From NCBI GenBank assembly GCA_017526585.1, contig JAFXRC010000041.1, forward strand, positions 62,001-126,000: DNA of 64,000 bases. The letters are read 5' to 3'. The stretch comes from Fibrobacter sp. (GTDB taxonomy: Bacteria > Fibrobacterota > Fibrobacteria > Fibrobacterales > Fibrobacteraceae). A program made the translations under genes and the position numbers. Position 1 is the first letter of the stretch. Each line of letters starts with the position of its first letter. Below are positions 43,501-52,098 of this stretch, one piece after another. The notes under the pieces were generated by a model. It saw nothing but the letters and a program-made list of their open reading frames with translations. It was not told the origin of the DNA and did no database searches.

Positions 43501-46500
43501 GATTTCCAGAGCACCAGGAACATCGATTACGACCGTATCCCCGTCGACCACCTGGGCAAGCGAGAGCTTACCCGCAGCAGCCGCTTCGGAAGACAGGTAC
43601 ATGCTGATCGACGGAGTCTCATAGTTTTCTTCCCACACGGCATAGAGCGTAACAGGGCCTTCGAGTTCCTCGTGGCGGGTCACTTCTTCGACATAGTCGT
43701 TGTAGGCGTTTACAAAGTCGTCATCGAATTTCTGGAAGGCTTCAGTGGAATTGCCGAAGCTCCAGCCGCTAAGCTTTTGGCCTGCACGGTAGATGTTACC
43801 CGGCAGAGCTTCGCCAAAGTCATCGGCCGTCGGAGTCCAGGTCGGACTGTAAGCGGAACCGTAGAACACGTCGTTATCTTCCACCTTCAGAACGAAGTTG
43901 TATTCCACCGCTTCGGTAGCGATATCGATGGCGTAAGTCGGCACACCTTCGATGCCTTCTGTCCTTACGTACCAATTGTCATGATCTACATCTCGATCGG
44001 CACTGACAGATTCATCGGAGCCAGCCACCGTGTAGGTGAACATGTATTCAGCATCTTCTGCAATGCGGTAGCCGATCTTTGCCTTGGACTTGGATTCATC
44101 CATATGGAAGACGAACTCGTCGCCCACCAGCGAAATACCTTCGGTGGTAATCTCATGAGGCAGCGAGTCTTCGCCAAACATCTGGTACAGCGTAACGGTC
44201 GTGTGTTCGGAACCGTTCTTCAGGACCACCGTCGGTTCAGGCAGAGTGCATTCCTGCCAGATAGCGAAGAGTTTCGTCGGGTTGTCGGAATTCGTGCTGA
44301 AGTCGCCAAAGTGGTCGGCATCGAGCACCTGGTAAATGGAGTCAATACCCGTAGTGAAACGGTCTGCCGACGTAGTGGACCAGCCCGCAAAGCACTTGTC
44401 GGTGCGGTAGGGCTTCCAGAAGGCAACCGTGTCGGCATTCGATTCAAGTTCAACGGAGCCCGCCGTGACAGCACTTGTCGGCAGGTAGGTGTTCGCGGAA
44501 TCTTCAGCCGAAGAAAGCGACAGGTCGTAGGTCACGTAAATCGGGGCAAGGTTCACGAACTTGGCGTTGAACACCAGGTTTTCCATAATGTTCAGCGAGT
44601 CGCCGTCTTCGAGTTCTGCAATAATGTAGTTGCCGTTCTTCGAAGTCTCGTAGGTCAGCTTATCCAGCACATAGCCTTCTGCAGGTTCCACCTGGACAAT
44701 AAACTTGACACCCGTCTGCGAGGAATCGGGTTTAATACTATGGTGAGTAACCGGAACAATCACGGACTTTCCGCCCGTTTCATCGTCATCGACGAAGGGA
44801 TGGCTCAACACGATCTGGGTCGGATCTTCCTCGTCTTCAACCGTCATGTTCAGCACCTGTTCCAGGCGAATCGTACCTTCACCCTCGACCGTCAAGGTCT
44901 GCTTGTAGAAGTATACGCCCTCCGCAGTCGGGCAGTCCGGATGATCCATGTCGGGAACGAGCACGTTCTTCTTCGTTTCCGAAGATTCAAGCGAAGTCAT
45001 GTAGGGCAGTTCATAGTAAATATATGTCGCCGAATGTTCTTCGGAATCGGCCACCTTCCAGTTGATGCGACAGCCGTTAACATCATAGATTTCAGGAGCC
45101 CTTACTTCGTTCACGGTCGTGTTGAGCAATGTGTCATACCAGTCAACAATGTACTGACCGTCCACCTTCTTGTTCGCCACGAACACGTCGGCATCTGTTG
45201 GTATCGAGAACTTCACATCGTAATGCTGCTGGGTGAACCTTACCGTCAAATTCATCTGGCTGCTCAAAGGCATCTTCAGCTTCTTGGTCGTAGAATCGTA
45301 GCCCCAGCCGTCTTCATCGAGATATTCACCATCATCCTCAATGCTATAAGGATCAATCTCCATAACATAGCCAGGATCAGGTTCATACTCCAAAGTATAT
45401 TCCAAAGTGTCGTTACCATATTCGGCAGACGGAATCATCCAATACAACACATATCCATCATTTGTAGTAGTGATATCCGTCCTCTGCTTAAAAGTCAAAT
45501 CTTTCCAGGTTTGCTTCAATACGACATTTCCGTGATAGTCTGAATAATAAGGCGAAGTTAGCAAATCAACTTTGATGTAGTTAAAGCCAATACTTCTATC
45601 ATGATCGACATCCCCGACAGGAAGCGGATAAGCAGTCATTTCCGTCGCCGTGAGATCATCACCAAGAAGTTTTCCGGCAAGATCCGGATTTAACGTGGGA
45701 TGTTGAGACATGGTTACGAACTCATTGCGCCATTCATAAAATTGATAGGGTTGTTCAAAATCAGACTGCGACTTGACAGCATCGGCCCAGAACACTTCGC
45801 TGAAGGTGGAATAACCCTGATCATGCACATATATTCTAGGGAAATCTTTTTTCGTCCCCACATTCATTGTAAGCGTGCCGTTTTCTTCGTCAACCTTGTC
45901 ATACCAGCTCTTGCCGAGCGCCACGACACTGTCCTTGAGAGAACTGATATCGAAGGTGACCGTGTAATCCACAAGCGAGTATTCATCAGGAACAAACTTC
46001 GCATAGAAATACTTATTTGGCACATGAAGCTTGCCTTCAGCAAGTGTCGCCAGTTCAGCCCACGACTCGCTAGTTTCCCCAAGCTTAATTGAACTGACAT
46101 CGTACCCAGGGTTCGATGTGAACGACACATCCAGCGTGAAGTCTGCAAACGAAGTACGCTGCTGTGGGAACGCAATGGCATAGTCGGAACTGTGCGTCAG
46201 CGCAATGTCCTTGCCCGCAATGCGAACGTTCTGCGAAAGCGTTACGACCATAGGATGATCATTTGAGCCACAATCCTCCGCATCGCTGGAGCAACCAACA
46301 TGGATTAGCGTAACATTTTCAGTCGAGCTATTCCATACAGGGTAGAGATGAATGGAATCGTCTTCAATGGTAATGCCCCCGTTTTCGGCACCCTTGGCAA
46401 TTGCCTCCTGAATAGCAGCGACCATGTCGCCAGAGAACTCCGTGAACAAGTTCCTGCTATTCATACCAATACAGTTAGCTTCTTCGTTTTTCTTCCCCCC

Positions 46501-49500
46501 CGCAACACAGTAGGCACTATCCGCGTAGATAGTCCAACCCGCAATGGCAAAGGATTTATTCGTGTTTGTCATACCCGACTGATTATTCTCCAAGGTCGCG
46601 GCATACAGCATAGGCAATTTCAGCGCCGTTTCGCCGAGTTCATAAGATTCAGGCAAATCAAAATCTCCATCGGCGACATAGAGTTCAGACCTGAAATCAA
46701 GATCACTATTTCCCATACGGAAAGCGATACTGTCCCAGTTCTCGGTATCGAAGGCGAGCGGATAAGAAAGTTCGCTAATCAGATCCACATAGAAACTTAC
46801 TTGATGCCCTTCAGTCGTAAGAATGCCGTCTGTATATGGAATTTTTACTGAACCAATTTCTTGAGCCGACAATTGATAATACGATTCGCTGTAGGTAGCA
46901 TAGCCTTCTGCCGGCACCGCATGAATTTCAAAGGTGAAGGGAACATAGTTTTCCGCCACAGCTTGCGACAACGACACCTGCGGAACAGACAGTACAAACT
47001 GGGTCGGGTCTTGTTCGTTCTGGGCCATTACATGCTTGATTGTATCGGCAACGTCATCATCACCCGTAACGCCGATAATTTGGCGAAGCTCCAGACGAGT
47101 CAATGCATCAGGATTGTTGACTGTGGCTTTTATCAAGAAAGCGCTCTCCGGGGCATCGCCACAGAGGTTCGGATTATCCGTCGGCGTAAAGTAGACCGGG
47201 TAAAGGACCATCTCGCTTTCATAGTCTTGAGCAACAGACTGATCGAACTGCCTGTAGACCGAATGTTCCCCGTCATAAGTTGTTGCTTTAGACCAGCCAA
47301 CGCAGCCATCCAAGGCATAGAGCTTGGGCATATCCAGATCAGCATCACCCAGGCCATAATTCTTAACATCGGGCCAATTTTCACCCGTATATTCATCGGC
47401 AACATAGTAGTCAACATCCGCTACGCCCACAGCAGCATTATCCATCGGGCGCTTAAAGGCAACCAAGAAGCGTTCGTAATCGAAGCTTATATTAAAGCCT
47501 GCGGAATTAAGCATCGAAGTGTTGATAGTAAGAGTCGTGTCACCCTGTTCAGGGGCATTAAGGGCAATCGAGCTATTTTCGCCTACGCCCTGTTTGAAAT
47601 CACGCTGAAGCTCAATACCAGAAATTTTGTATCCCCTATTGATAGCGGTACTGACAATAAAGGTCAATGTGTCATCTACTTCCGGCAAAGTGGTATAATA
47701 GGTCGGGAAACCTTCATCATATTCAGTCACCATCGGATGTGAAATCGTATCGCCTTCACCCAACACCTGTTTCAGAACCACGTATCCGGGGAAAGCAGCC
47801 AAATCCTCATCGTCTACAGAAGCCCAGTACGAGAAGTCGAGAGTGAGCGGAGTTGTACAATTGTCCGAATTCCAGGTGCCATAGGCAGTCATATTGTAAT
47901 CTGCATCTACAACGGCGCTGTTCAAGAAACTTTCGTTCAGCACATAGGTGCCTGGCACCGAGCCGTCATCGACAGGCGACCAGCCGACAAATGATGGGCA
48001 TGTCGTCGTGTAGACCTTGGGGAAGTTACCGTCTTCGATTGTCACATTGCTCTTGGGATTATTCCAGCCATTGCCAACAAAAAGATTAGACGCCTCCTGC
48101 GTTTCGGGAAGATTCAAATCAAAAGTAACCGTATAGTTAATAAGAGTGTAAAAGGGTTCTACAGTAAGAGATTGACTTTCCAGATACAAATTTTCACCCG
48201 ACAAATAGGAATCAGCCAACACAGAAGCTATTCTTAGGTTATTAATATCAACGGTATCATCAGAAGTAAGCCCCTTGATAACCAAGTTGATAGACGCACG
48301 ATTTGACGCAAACATTTCATACAGGTCTTCAACCGTGCCAAATGTTTTTTCCGTAAGAGTATCATTTAGAGGTCCTTCCAAGTTACTCCCAGAATCGTCC
48401 TCGCCAGCATTGTCATCGGCAATTTCGCGAGAATACTCGATTTTCAGTCCATCCGAGTTGTAGCCCGCCCTTGACGGAATAGTTCCTTCATAAGACACCG
48501 TTATTTTTCCATACGGAATATCGCCATAATTGTTTGTCATTGTAAATGCTTCTTGGCTTTCACCATCACTATCTACACCATAGACATGAACAGAAACTCC
48601 GGTCGCATAAGTCCTTATCTCGGGGACATCGTCCGAATAATATTGGTCCTGATAGTTCACCTCAATTCTTGAAACATCCGCTGTTTTCTGGCGAAGGTAT
48701 TCCGTAATTTGGGTTGTTTCCCACAAGCTGGCGCCGTAACCTGAGTTGTCAAAGGTTTTTACAACGTCTCCCCCATTGTCATACAACTTGACACTTGCAA
48801 TTTTCAGATTGGGCTGATCAGCACCTAAAGATATCACATAGGGCAAAATCTGATACGGAACCGGATCGTTCGTCATAATCACATCCACTCTTGGCGACAA
48901 GAAAAGGAAAGTCCTTGAATCGGTCAGACTTTCAAAAGTATTACAAACAGTCGCCGATGTACAATAGTTATAAACGAGATTGTAAGATTCCACGCCTTCG
49001 ATATGCAGCTTTTGAGAAGAGAAAATTCCTCTTGTAGCGAGATTGCTAATGACCGCTCCACTTCCATCCATCAGCATCAAATCGCTGGAGCCCGTTTCTA
49101 GCGCAATATTCTCCATAAGGAGATTCACCTTTCCTACAAAGTCCGTACTCGGCGCGGCCGCTTCAGACACATAATCGACCATCGTTTTAGTATAGACGAC
49201 ATCGGAGCCATCAATAGTCACGATTCCATCGACAGCACCCAGTGCAGCAATCTGATCCGCAGTCAACACCCACGAGTCTTCCAGGTCGATACTCACCACA
49301 TAATAGGGCCTGTTCACCGCATCCGCAAAAACCGGGTATCCCGAGCCCGCATTGTCAATGGACCATTCTGCAAAGCGTTCTCCGCCAAACATAACGGCGT
49401 TCTTGTTCATCAACGCGACAAACGTGTTGGTCATCATGTCTTCTTCAAGCGCAATGCCATTTCGAGCAATATTGTCTGCCGATATGACGGGGAAGTAAAG

Positions 49501-51828
49501 CAGATAATTCGCATTGCCATTGCGATATTCGTAATGGCCGACATCATCCGTCTTGTTCAGGACTCCGGTTGCATTACGCACATTCGCGTATATATGGTCT
49601 GAACCAGTCGTCCAGTCTTCCAGGGAACCAATGTTTCCTACACCGAGAGTGACAACATCTGTACCGAAATAAATGTTGTTATACATTTTCACAGCATCAA
49701 TCTGTTCAATGTCACCTACGACATATCCGACATAACCCGAGCCCTGAATATTCGCAATAGAAACCGTGTTTCTAATGTACAACTGGCTAATGGTCGGGAT
49801 ATTTATCTTACCGACAAGACCGCCTACATTGGTACCACCACTAATGGTACCACTGAAGCTAACCAATTCCAAACTATCTTTTGCATCCGCAACCCCCTCG
49901 ACAAACAACCCTGCAAAACCGCCCAAGTTTGATTCTGCTGCGGTCGACTGGTTTTCGATACTCACATTCGACATATGAAATTTCCGCAGAGACAAGCTCT
50001 GGTGATTGTAGTCGTTGCTGCTACTCAAGAGGACACCAACAGCGCCACCCAGAGACACAATTGCGCCGCCCGCTTCTACGGCCTTCACCGTATTGCTTTG
50101 GGAAAGTGAAACTTCGTCTGCATAGTTGGATTGCCTTACAACACCCTTACCCCAAAGGGCACCCGCCTGGATAGAATCTGCACTGTTGACGTTTCTCGCT
50201 TCGATAGTGGAATTCTGCACCGTCACGTTCGAGAGCATCGACGTATAGCCATATTCTGAATGATAGTGAATGTACCCCGCAAGGCCACCTGCCGTTGCAC
50301 CTATGACATTCGCACCATTGACAACAACATCACTTATAATGATTTCGTCCGAAATGTCTGCAGCAAGAACACCTGCGACATCACCTTCCACATGAGCATT
50401 GGTAAAGATGACATTTTCAAAACTGCCCGCATTCATATAACTATATACCGTCAGGAATCCGGCATTTCCACTAGACACTTGGCAAAAGCCGTTAATGAAA
50501 TGACCGGCACCATTGAACGAAGCAGTCCTAATCGGCCTGAAATCCTGCATCACGCAATTTTCACCATCGTAGCCACCCATTTCAAGGTTAGACCCCAAAG
50601 TGATGCTATTCGAATAGGCGTTTTCTGTAATCTCTTCAATCTTGTCAACAAGGTCACTCCAGCAGGCGAAGTCCGCATCGTCAGCTGGAGTCCCACCCTT
50701 CTGCGAAATCGTGCACGAATAGCCGTTGCATTCCAGATGGAAATAGAGTCCACCGGCAAGGCAGCCATCATTTCCGTAAGACACTTCTGCAAAAATCGGC
50801 GTTACGGTCACACCGCTCTCCGGCACTACGAATGTAGCGGTATTTCCGTCAATGTTCACGGTCACCGAATTGCTTTCTTCATCGACAACATTCACGCCTG
50901 CAAGATAATAGCCGTCATCCGGAGTAGCAGTCAGGGTTACCGTCTCACCCGGTATGGCAGCATCTACATCGCTCGCAAGAGATCCATTTGTAGCAGAGGC
51001 AACAGAAATCGAAGGCATGGCAAAAAAATTCGGGGCAACCGTCACCGCTTTTTCGGGCATCACAAAGCTACGGCTGTTGCCAGAACCAAGCACATCCACC
51101 CCGTAACCGTCTGAATCCACGACAATGACCGAATTCAAATAATAGCCGCTACTGGGAGTAGCAGTCAGAACAACCGTTCTACCGGGCAGAGCTTGGCTTA
51201 CGGAGCTTACAATGGAGCCATTTATAGTGGGTACGATAGTCACATCAAGCAAAAGACTCGGGTCAAACGTATTTGCTGTCACTGTCAAATCAAAACCGGC
51301 CCTATGGTAGGAATTATCCGAAGCGAAAAAGAGAGTCACCGAATTTTCCGAGGCCAACTGATCTATATTCTGCGATTCCGCGCCCTGACTCCAAAGAACA
51401 GTCCTATCATTTTCACCTTGTGATGTTGCATCACCATCATAAATTTTAAGGTAGTCATATTCTTCAGATTCGGTATTTATACTTCCCGTCAGTTGCACCC
51501 CAGCCATGCTCAGGAGCACTAGATAGGCTTGCGAATTGTCGCTATAGTTATGGGTTGGATCATCATCTGGATTTTCGCACTCGGTATTTCCTAAATCTGG
51601 ATCAGTGTTGCAATTTCCTTCAGAACCGCCTTCTCCACCATTATCATATATATGGACGGTCTGCCCACTAGGAATTGTCACCGTGTGCGAACCGGTTGCG
51701 GGCATATTGACGTAATAGTTGCCTGCAGTCCCCTGCAACTCAAGTTCCGCAGCCCATGTCGCCGACACGACGAACAGGGCCATCAGGATGGACGTGATAA
51801 ACGCATTAAAACTCGGAATTTTCTTCAT
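37528..51828 (-). CDS. Giant secreted repeat protein (4,766 residues) with CUB-like N-terminus and type IX-like C-terminal tail
   Basis: The ATG at 51828 follows GAGG; an in-frame ATG at 51852 has no site. A signal peptide (1-26, ending ATWAA) is followed by a CUB-like domain (about 27-180, YDYLKIYDGDA), two to three bacterial divergent beta repeats (GYYL...VTV about 185-350), a beta-helix/GLUG-like stretch (about 360-830), and then about 14 units of 150-250 residues. Typical units contain VFYG, lPTxxYRT, GWSF or GFAF, DFVxAY and end in TLYAVW. The C-terminus (GLYMLRVRAGSQQQATKVMVK is its last segment) resembles type IX secretion sorting domains. An adhesin or surface fibre is plausible; no enzymatic domain was seen. 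A terminator follows; the promoter must lie in the 270-base divergent region. Confidence 0.9.
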   Translation of the reverse strand: MKKIPSFNAFITSILMALFVVSATWAAELELQGTAGNYYVNMPATGSHTVTIPSGQTVHIYDNGGEGGSEGNCNTDPDLGNTECENPDDDPTHNYSDNSQAYLVLLSMAGVQLTGSINTESEEYDYLKIYDGDATSQGENDRTVLWSQGAESQNIDQLASENSVTLFFASDNSYHRAGFDLTVTANTFDPSLLLDVTIVPTINGSIVSSVSQALPGRTVVLTATPSSGYYLNSVIVVDSDGYGVDVLGSGNSRSFVMPEKAVTVAPNFFAMPSISVASATNGSLASDVDAAIPGETVTLTATPDDGYYLAGVNVVDEESNSVTVNIDGNTATFVVPESGVTVTPIFAEVSYGNDGCLAGGLYFHLECNGYSCTISQKGGTPADDADFACWSDLVDKIEEITENAYSNSITLGSNLEMGGYDGENCVMQDFRPIRTASFNGAGHFINGFCQVSSGNAGFLTVYSYMNAGSFENVIFTNAHVEGDVAGVLAADISDEIIISDVVVNGANVIGATAGGLAGYIHYHSEYGYTSMLSNVTVQNSTIEARNVNSADSIQAGALWGKGVVRQSNYADEVSLSQSNTVKAVEAGGAIVSLGGAVGVLLSSSNDYNHQSLSLRKFHMSNVSIENQSTAAESNLGGFAGLFVEGVADAKDSLELVSFSGTISGGTNVGGLVGKINIPTISQLYIRNTVSIANIQGSGYVGYVVGDIEQIDAVKMYNNIYFGTDVVTLGVGNIGSLEDWTTGSDHIYANVRNATGVLNKTDDVGHYEYRNGNANYLLYFPVISADNIARNGIALEEDMMTNTFVALMNKNAVMFGGERFAEWSIDNAGSGYPVFADAVNRPYYVVSIDLEDSWVLTADQIAALGAVDGIVTIDGSDVVYTKTMVDYVSEAAAPSTDFVGKVNLLMENIALETGSSDLMLMDGSGAVISNLATRGIFSSQKLHIEGVESYNLVYNYCTSATVCNTFESLTDSRTFLFLSPRVDVIMTNDPVPYQILPYVISLGADQPNLKIASVKLYDNGGDVVKTFDNSGYGASLWETTQITEYLRQKTADVSRIEVNYQDQYYSDDVPEIRTYATGVSVHVYGVDSDGESQEAFTMTNNYGDIPYGKITVSYEGTIPSRAGYNSDGLKIEYSREIADDNAGEDDSGSNLEGPLNDTLTEKTFGTVEDLYEMFASNRASINLVIKGLTSDDTVDINNLRIASVLADSYLSGENLYLESQSLTVEPFYTLINYTVTFDLNLPETQEASNLFVGNGWNNPKSNVTIEDGNFPKVYTTTCPSFVGWSPVDDGSVPGTYVLNESFLNSAVVDADYNMTAYGTWNSDNCTTPLTLDFSYWASVDDEDLAAFPGYVVLKQVLGEGDTISHPMVTEYDEGFPTYYTTLPEVDDTLTFIVSTAINRGYKISGIELQRDFKQGVGENSSIALNAPEQGDTTLTINTSMLNSAGFNISFDYERFLVAFKRPMDNAAVGVADVDYYVADEYTGENWPDVKNYGLGDADLDMPKLYALDGCVGWSKATTYDGEHSVYRQFDQSVAQDYESEMVLYPVYFTPTDNPNLCGDAPESAFLIKATVNNPDALTRLELRQIIGVTGDDDVADTIKHVMAQNEQDPTQFVLSVPQVSLSQAVAENYVPFTFEIHAVPAEGYATYSESYYQLSAQEIGSVKIPYTDGILTTEGHQVSFYVDLISELSYPLAFDTENWDSIAFRMGNSDLDFRSELYVADGDFDLPESYELGETALKLPMLYAATLENNQSGMTNTNKSFAIAGWTIYADSAYCVAGGKKNEEANCIGMNSRNLFTEFSGDMVAAIQEAIAKGAENGGITIEDDSIHLYPVWNSSTENVTLIHVGCSSDAEDCGSNDHPMVVTLSQNVRIAGKDIALTHSSDYAIAFPQQRTSFADFTLDVSFTSNPGYDVSSIKLGETSESWAELATLAEGKLHVPNKYFYAKFVPDEYSLVDYTVTFDISSLKDSVVALGKSWYDKVDEENGTLTMNVGTKKDFPRIYVHDQGYSTFSEVFWADAVKSQSDFEQPYQFYEWRNEFVTMSQHPTLNPDLAGKLLGDDLTATEMTAYPLPVGDVDHDRSIGFNYIKVDLLTSPYYSDYHGNVVLKQTWKDLTFKQRTDITTTNDGYVLYWMIPSAEYGNDTLEYTLEYEPDPGYVMEIDPYSIEDDGEYLDEDGWGYDSTTKKLKMPLSSQMNLTVRFTQQHYDVKFSIPTDADVFVANKKVDGQYIVDWYDTLLNTTVNEVRAPEIYDVNGCRINWKVADSEEHSATYIYYELPYMTSLESSETKKNVLVPDMDHPDCPTAEGVYFYKQTLTVEGEGTIRLEQVLNMTVEDEEDPTQIVLSHPFVDDDETGGKSVIVPVTHHSIKPDSSQTGVKFIVQVEPAEGYVLDKLTYETSKNGNYIIAELEDGDSLNIMENLVFNAKFVNLAPIYVTYDLSLSSAEDSANTYLPTSAVTAGSVELESNADTVAFWKPYRTDKCFAGWSTTSADRFTTGIDSIYQVLDADHFGDFSTNSDNPTKLFAIWQECTLPEPTVVLKNGSEHTTVTLYQMFGEDSLPHEITTEGISLVGDEFVFHMDESKSKAKIGYRIAEDAEYMFTYTVAGSDESVSADRDVDHDNWYVRTEGIEGVPTYAIDIATEAVEYNFVLKVEDNDVFYGSAYSPTWTPTADDFGEALPGNIYRAGQKLSGWSFGNSTEAFQKFDDDFVNAYNDYVEEVTRHEELEGPVTLYAVWEENYETPSISMYLSSEAAAAGKLSLAQVVDGDTVVIDVPGALEIPAVEGLAFAVNYTVDSAHSVAAAEKPITLMGDFGVVAQIDNGEMVTVDETYLNLSSIEVNVTPTIDEYEFVFDINVDEDAVVYYGTNWTSTATYSMAENGHRFPTSAYQQLNCLAGFYFEPMEPLPAGYTMTMPDVKFYTEIDSEFVADYKKLGRQLDTLYAVWYQPGEKCQQQFVMVGTTNSATEGTFTLTNAGKAYTVPAAEEESSLGIPVADDLEFDVLFTAGDTYDDYGTNDISIKMGKITESHTNGDAYIFTRNAELVADPTLKMTEFELAFAENADGATLFYGENWFTGKVYDISDADASLEFPTSLYRTDKCLEGFAFEETDPTVTYNELSEDFVTRFKAEDYSSPLTLYAVWGDCSEPRATYTITAANDTTEGKFVLTNSFGDSINNEYEFDNLSSLVVPAEEDLKFKVVFTENAAFDYTGKVDVYDAANTETALARVNDGESYIFTGSAATQQLHAVVELKTKTFVLKVEDDHVFYPSDFAGFEWTPTSYGDTLPTNVYAVGFKVVGWSVGTVSGSHAKFDNAFVEAYKQSLESGETPEASDTLYAAWDSDDETGTYTIYFDSDDAGTLTVTNIATGVENEFQVGGGLEVPAKENLVFSVNFVADNEHTIKNGRPVKLVDATGAIIDSIANGGTFELTQTTHIAVETSEDVYHFAFNANAATGDTVFYGTDWFSEKEYDFTGDRNFYFPTSAYQTGKCLAGFAFDAAGTGDAFKEINEDFIVAYRAIEGTKPSTLYAVWTTPEMDSDCDPQVYTVKTNNTAAEGAFTLVNAGNSYSVSDEEIAVPYAADLAFTVQFTAGQAYHLSYEDKIRILDEYGEIEASVSVGDEIHFNANTILNAEVYLNSTGLVLAVNADTVFYGRDYNSNLFNLDEGDALPTEIYRTNAVLKGWSFKKGVAEGEPILKFVNEDFVNAYKKHVESRESFDTPDTLYALWTPSSNRETVTVSVANKASEGSMRFTNISNDISEEFFVTGGSSIVIPKESDLEFTVDFISESDNVEYSYINVVSPNGTINETFSMGATRTFSEDIRLKAQSEIGSLELVLNVNAGNANVFYGRDFEFRWWGSSYGEELPKGIYRADAKLVGWSFKKNATASEAYKEIDDRFVEEYEAYTQNLNKVYEQRMKEFEAYMNSLSPAELAKLDQYAFEEYQMKFFEDIYPVLYAVWDTKATVPTHTLVSNSLKQGTLTIVQQVSDSTFAYVVGKDGLKIPTVEDDRIIAMGHFEPNPSWLLMGKRPLVWASASGADSTENDFYGDLNEMPKSLTFSVIAKYIGFHLVFNVNSKDSLFFGDDWKSEGDFIATAEETMLPAMVYNSDRCLAGWSVKPDSKTSYTVMGDALADELYATYPNLDDTTKVNLYARFTDSLELCAGELTRIAIKQDKGSVMLVENTGSVEAVHKFNDKGTMLIPMDIVSLEWTVRSVPDSSYELGSVSITRNEKVMAILHEGEHLPGNLEGALLTAVFEKSNKTPIQVVDTSFVQSGNAIQLSFKASDFEVTRGVSARVQLIDMATDAVVVDSLLGDSVAMGYADEVVLRVSRTGNYKVALILEDSLEVAEYAREFSVVNEIASIDVDSWQMLSVAAVDTSKIDTADQIFYWWDEVGGTGEYWQYKQFSVGDSIVPTRGAWYNSLEGKSLVLRKDIEDDGKDIVWNLDSVNTGWNLVANTHGWAVDLYSYNADQRKDVDEESDVTFWRYNAKTGDYDSVLTMQPYEAVWAKVTKKTTWNISAKPVFEQESDTVDTDSVNIGDPENPLLLKRVLAKTSTKERWTLQAVLSDRNGKRDAWNILGAGPNPFNAEEPPESMGDHVNLSIVEGKRAFAKSIKPHSDDMEWTVSLSASTGRIGYLSLVGIEGVKAYGYRVYVTVDGNTTEMQEGTPLKVYLKESAKTATVRVVPATRVVAESSLKGLRMARLGGKLQVSFDATGLAGTNARVDLLDMKGHVMATVAAKTVEGSNALVLDAPKSGLYMLRVRAGSQQQATKVMVK

Positions 51829-52098
51829 AAGAAATCCTCTAATTATTTTCAAGGTAAAATATAGTTTTCTTACAGTAGACTTACAGAATGATGTCGGTCA
51901 CACGATGAGCATCATCACAAGCAAAATAACGCCCGTTTTCTTGTACACCGAGCACATCTTAACTAATTAACAATTTATCAACAAACTATTAACAATTGAA
52001 TTTTGTATAGGGAATGTGGGGTCCAAAATCAACATTTTCTTCAAATCCAGCGTATTAAGGAAAAGGGAGTAAGCGAAAAACCAAACAAAAGGACCAAT

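Noticed and set aside
40723-45543. A 1,606-codon open frame on the plus strand
   Set aside because: It lies fully antisense to the giant repeat gene. The minus-strand frame has a signal peptide, repeats and family features; the plus-strand product has none and its length follows from biased codon use in the repeats.
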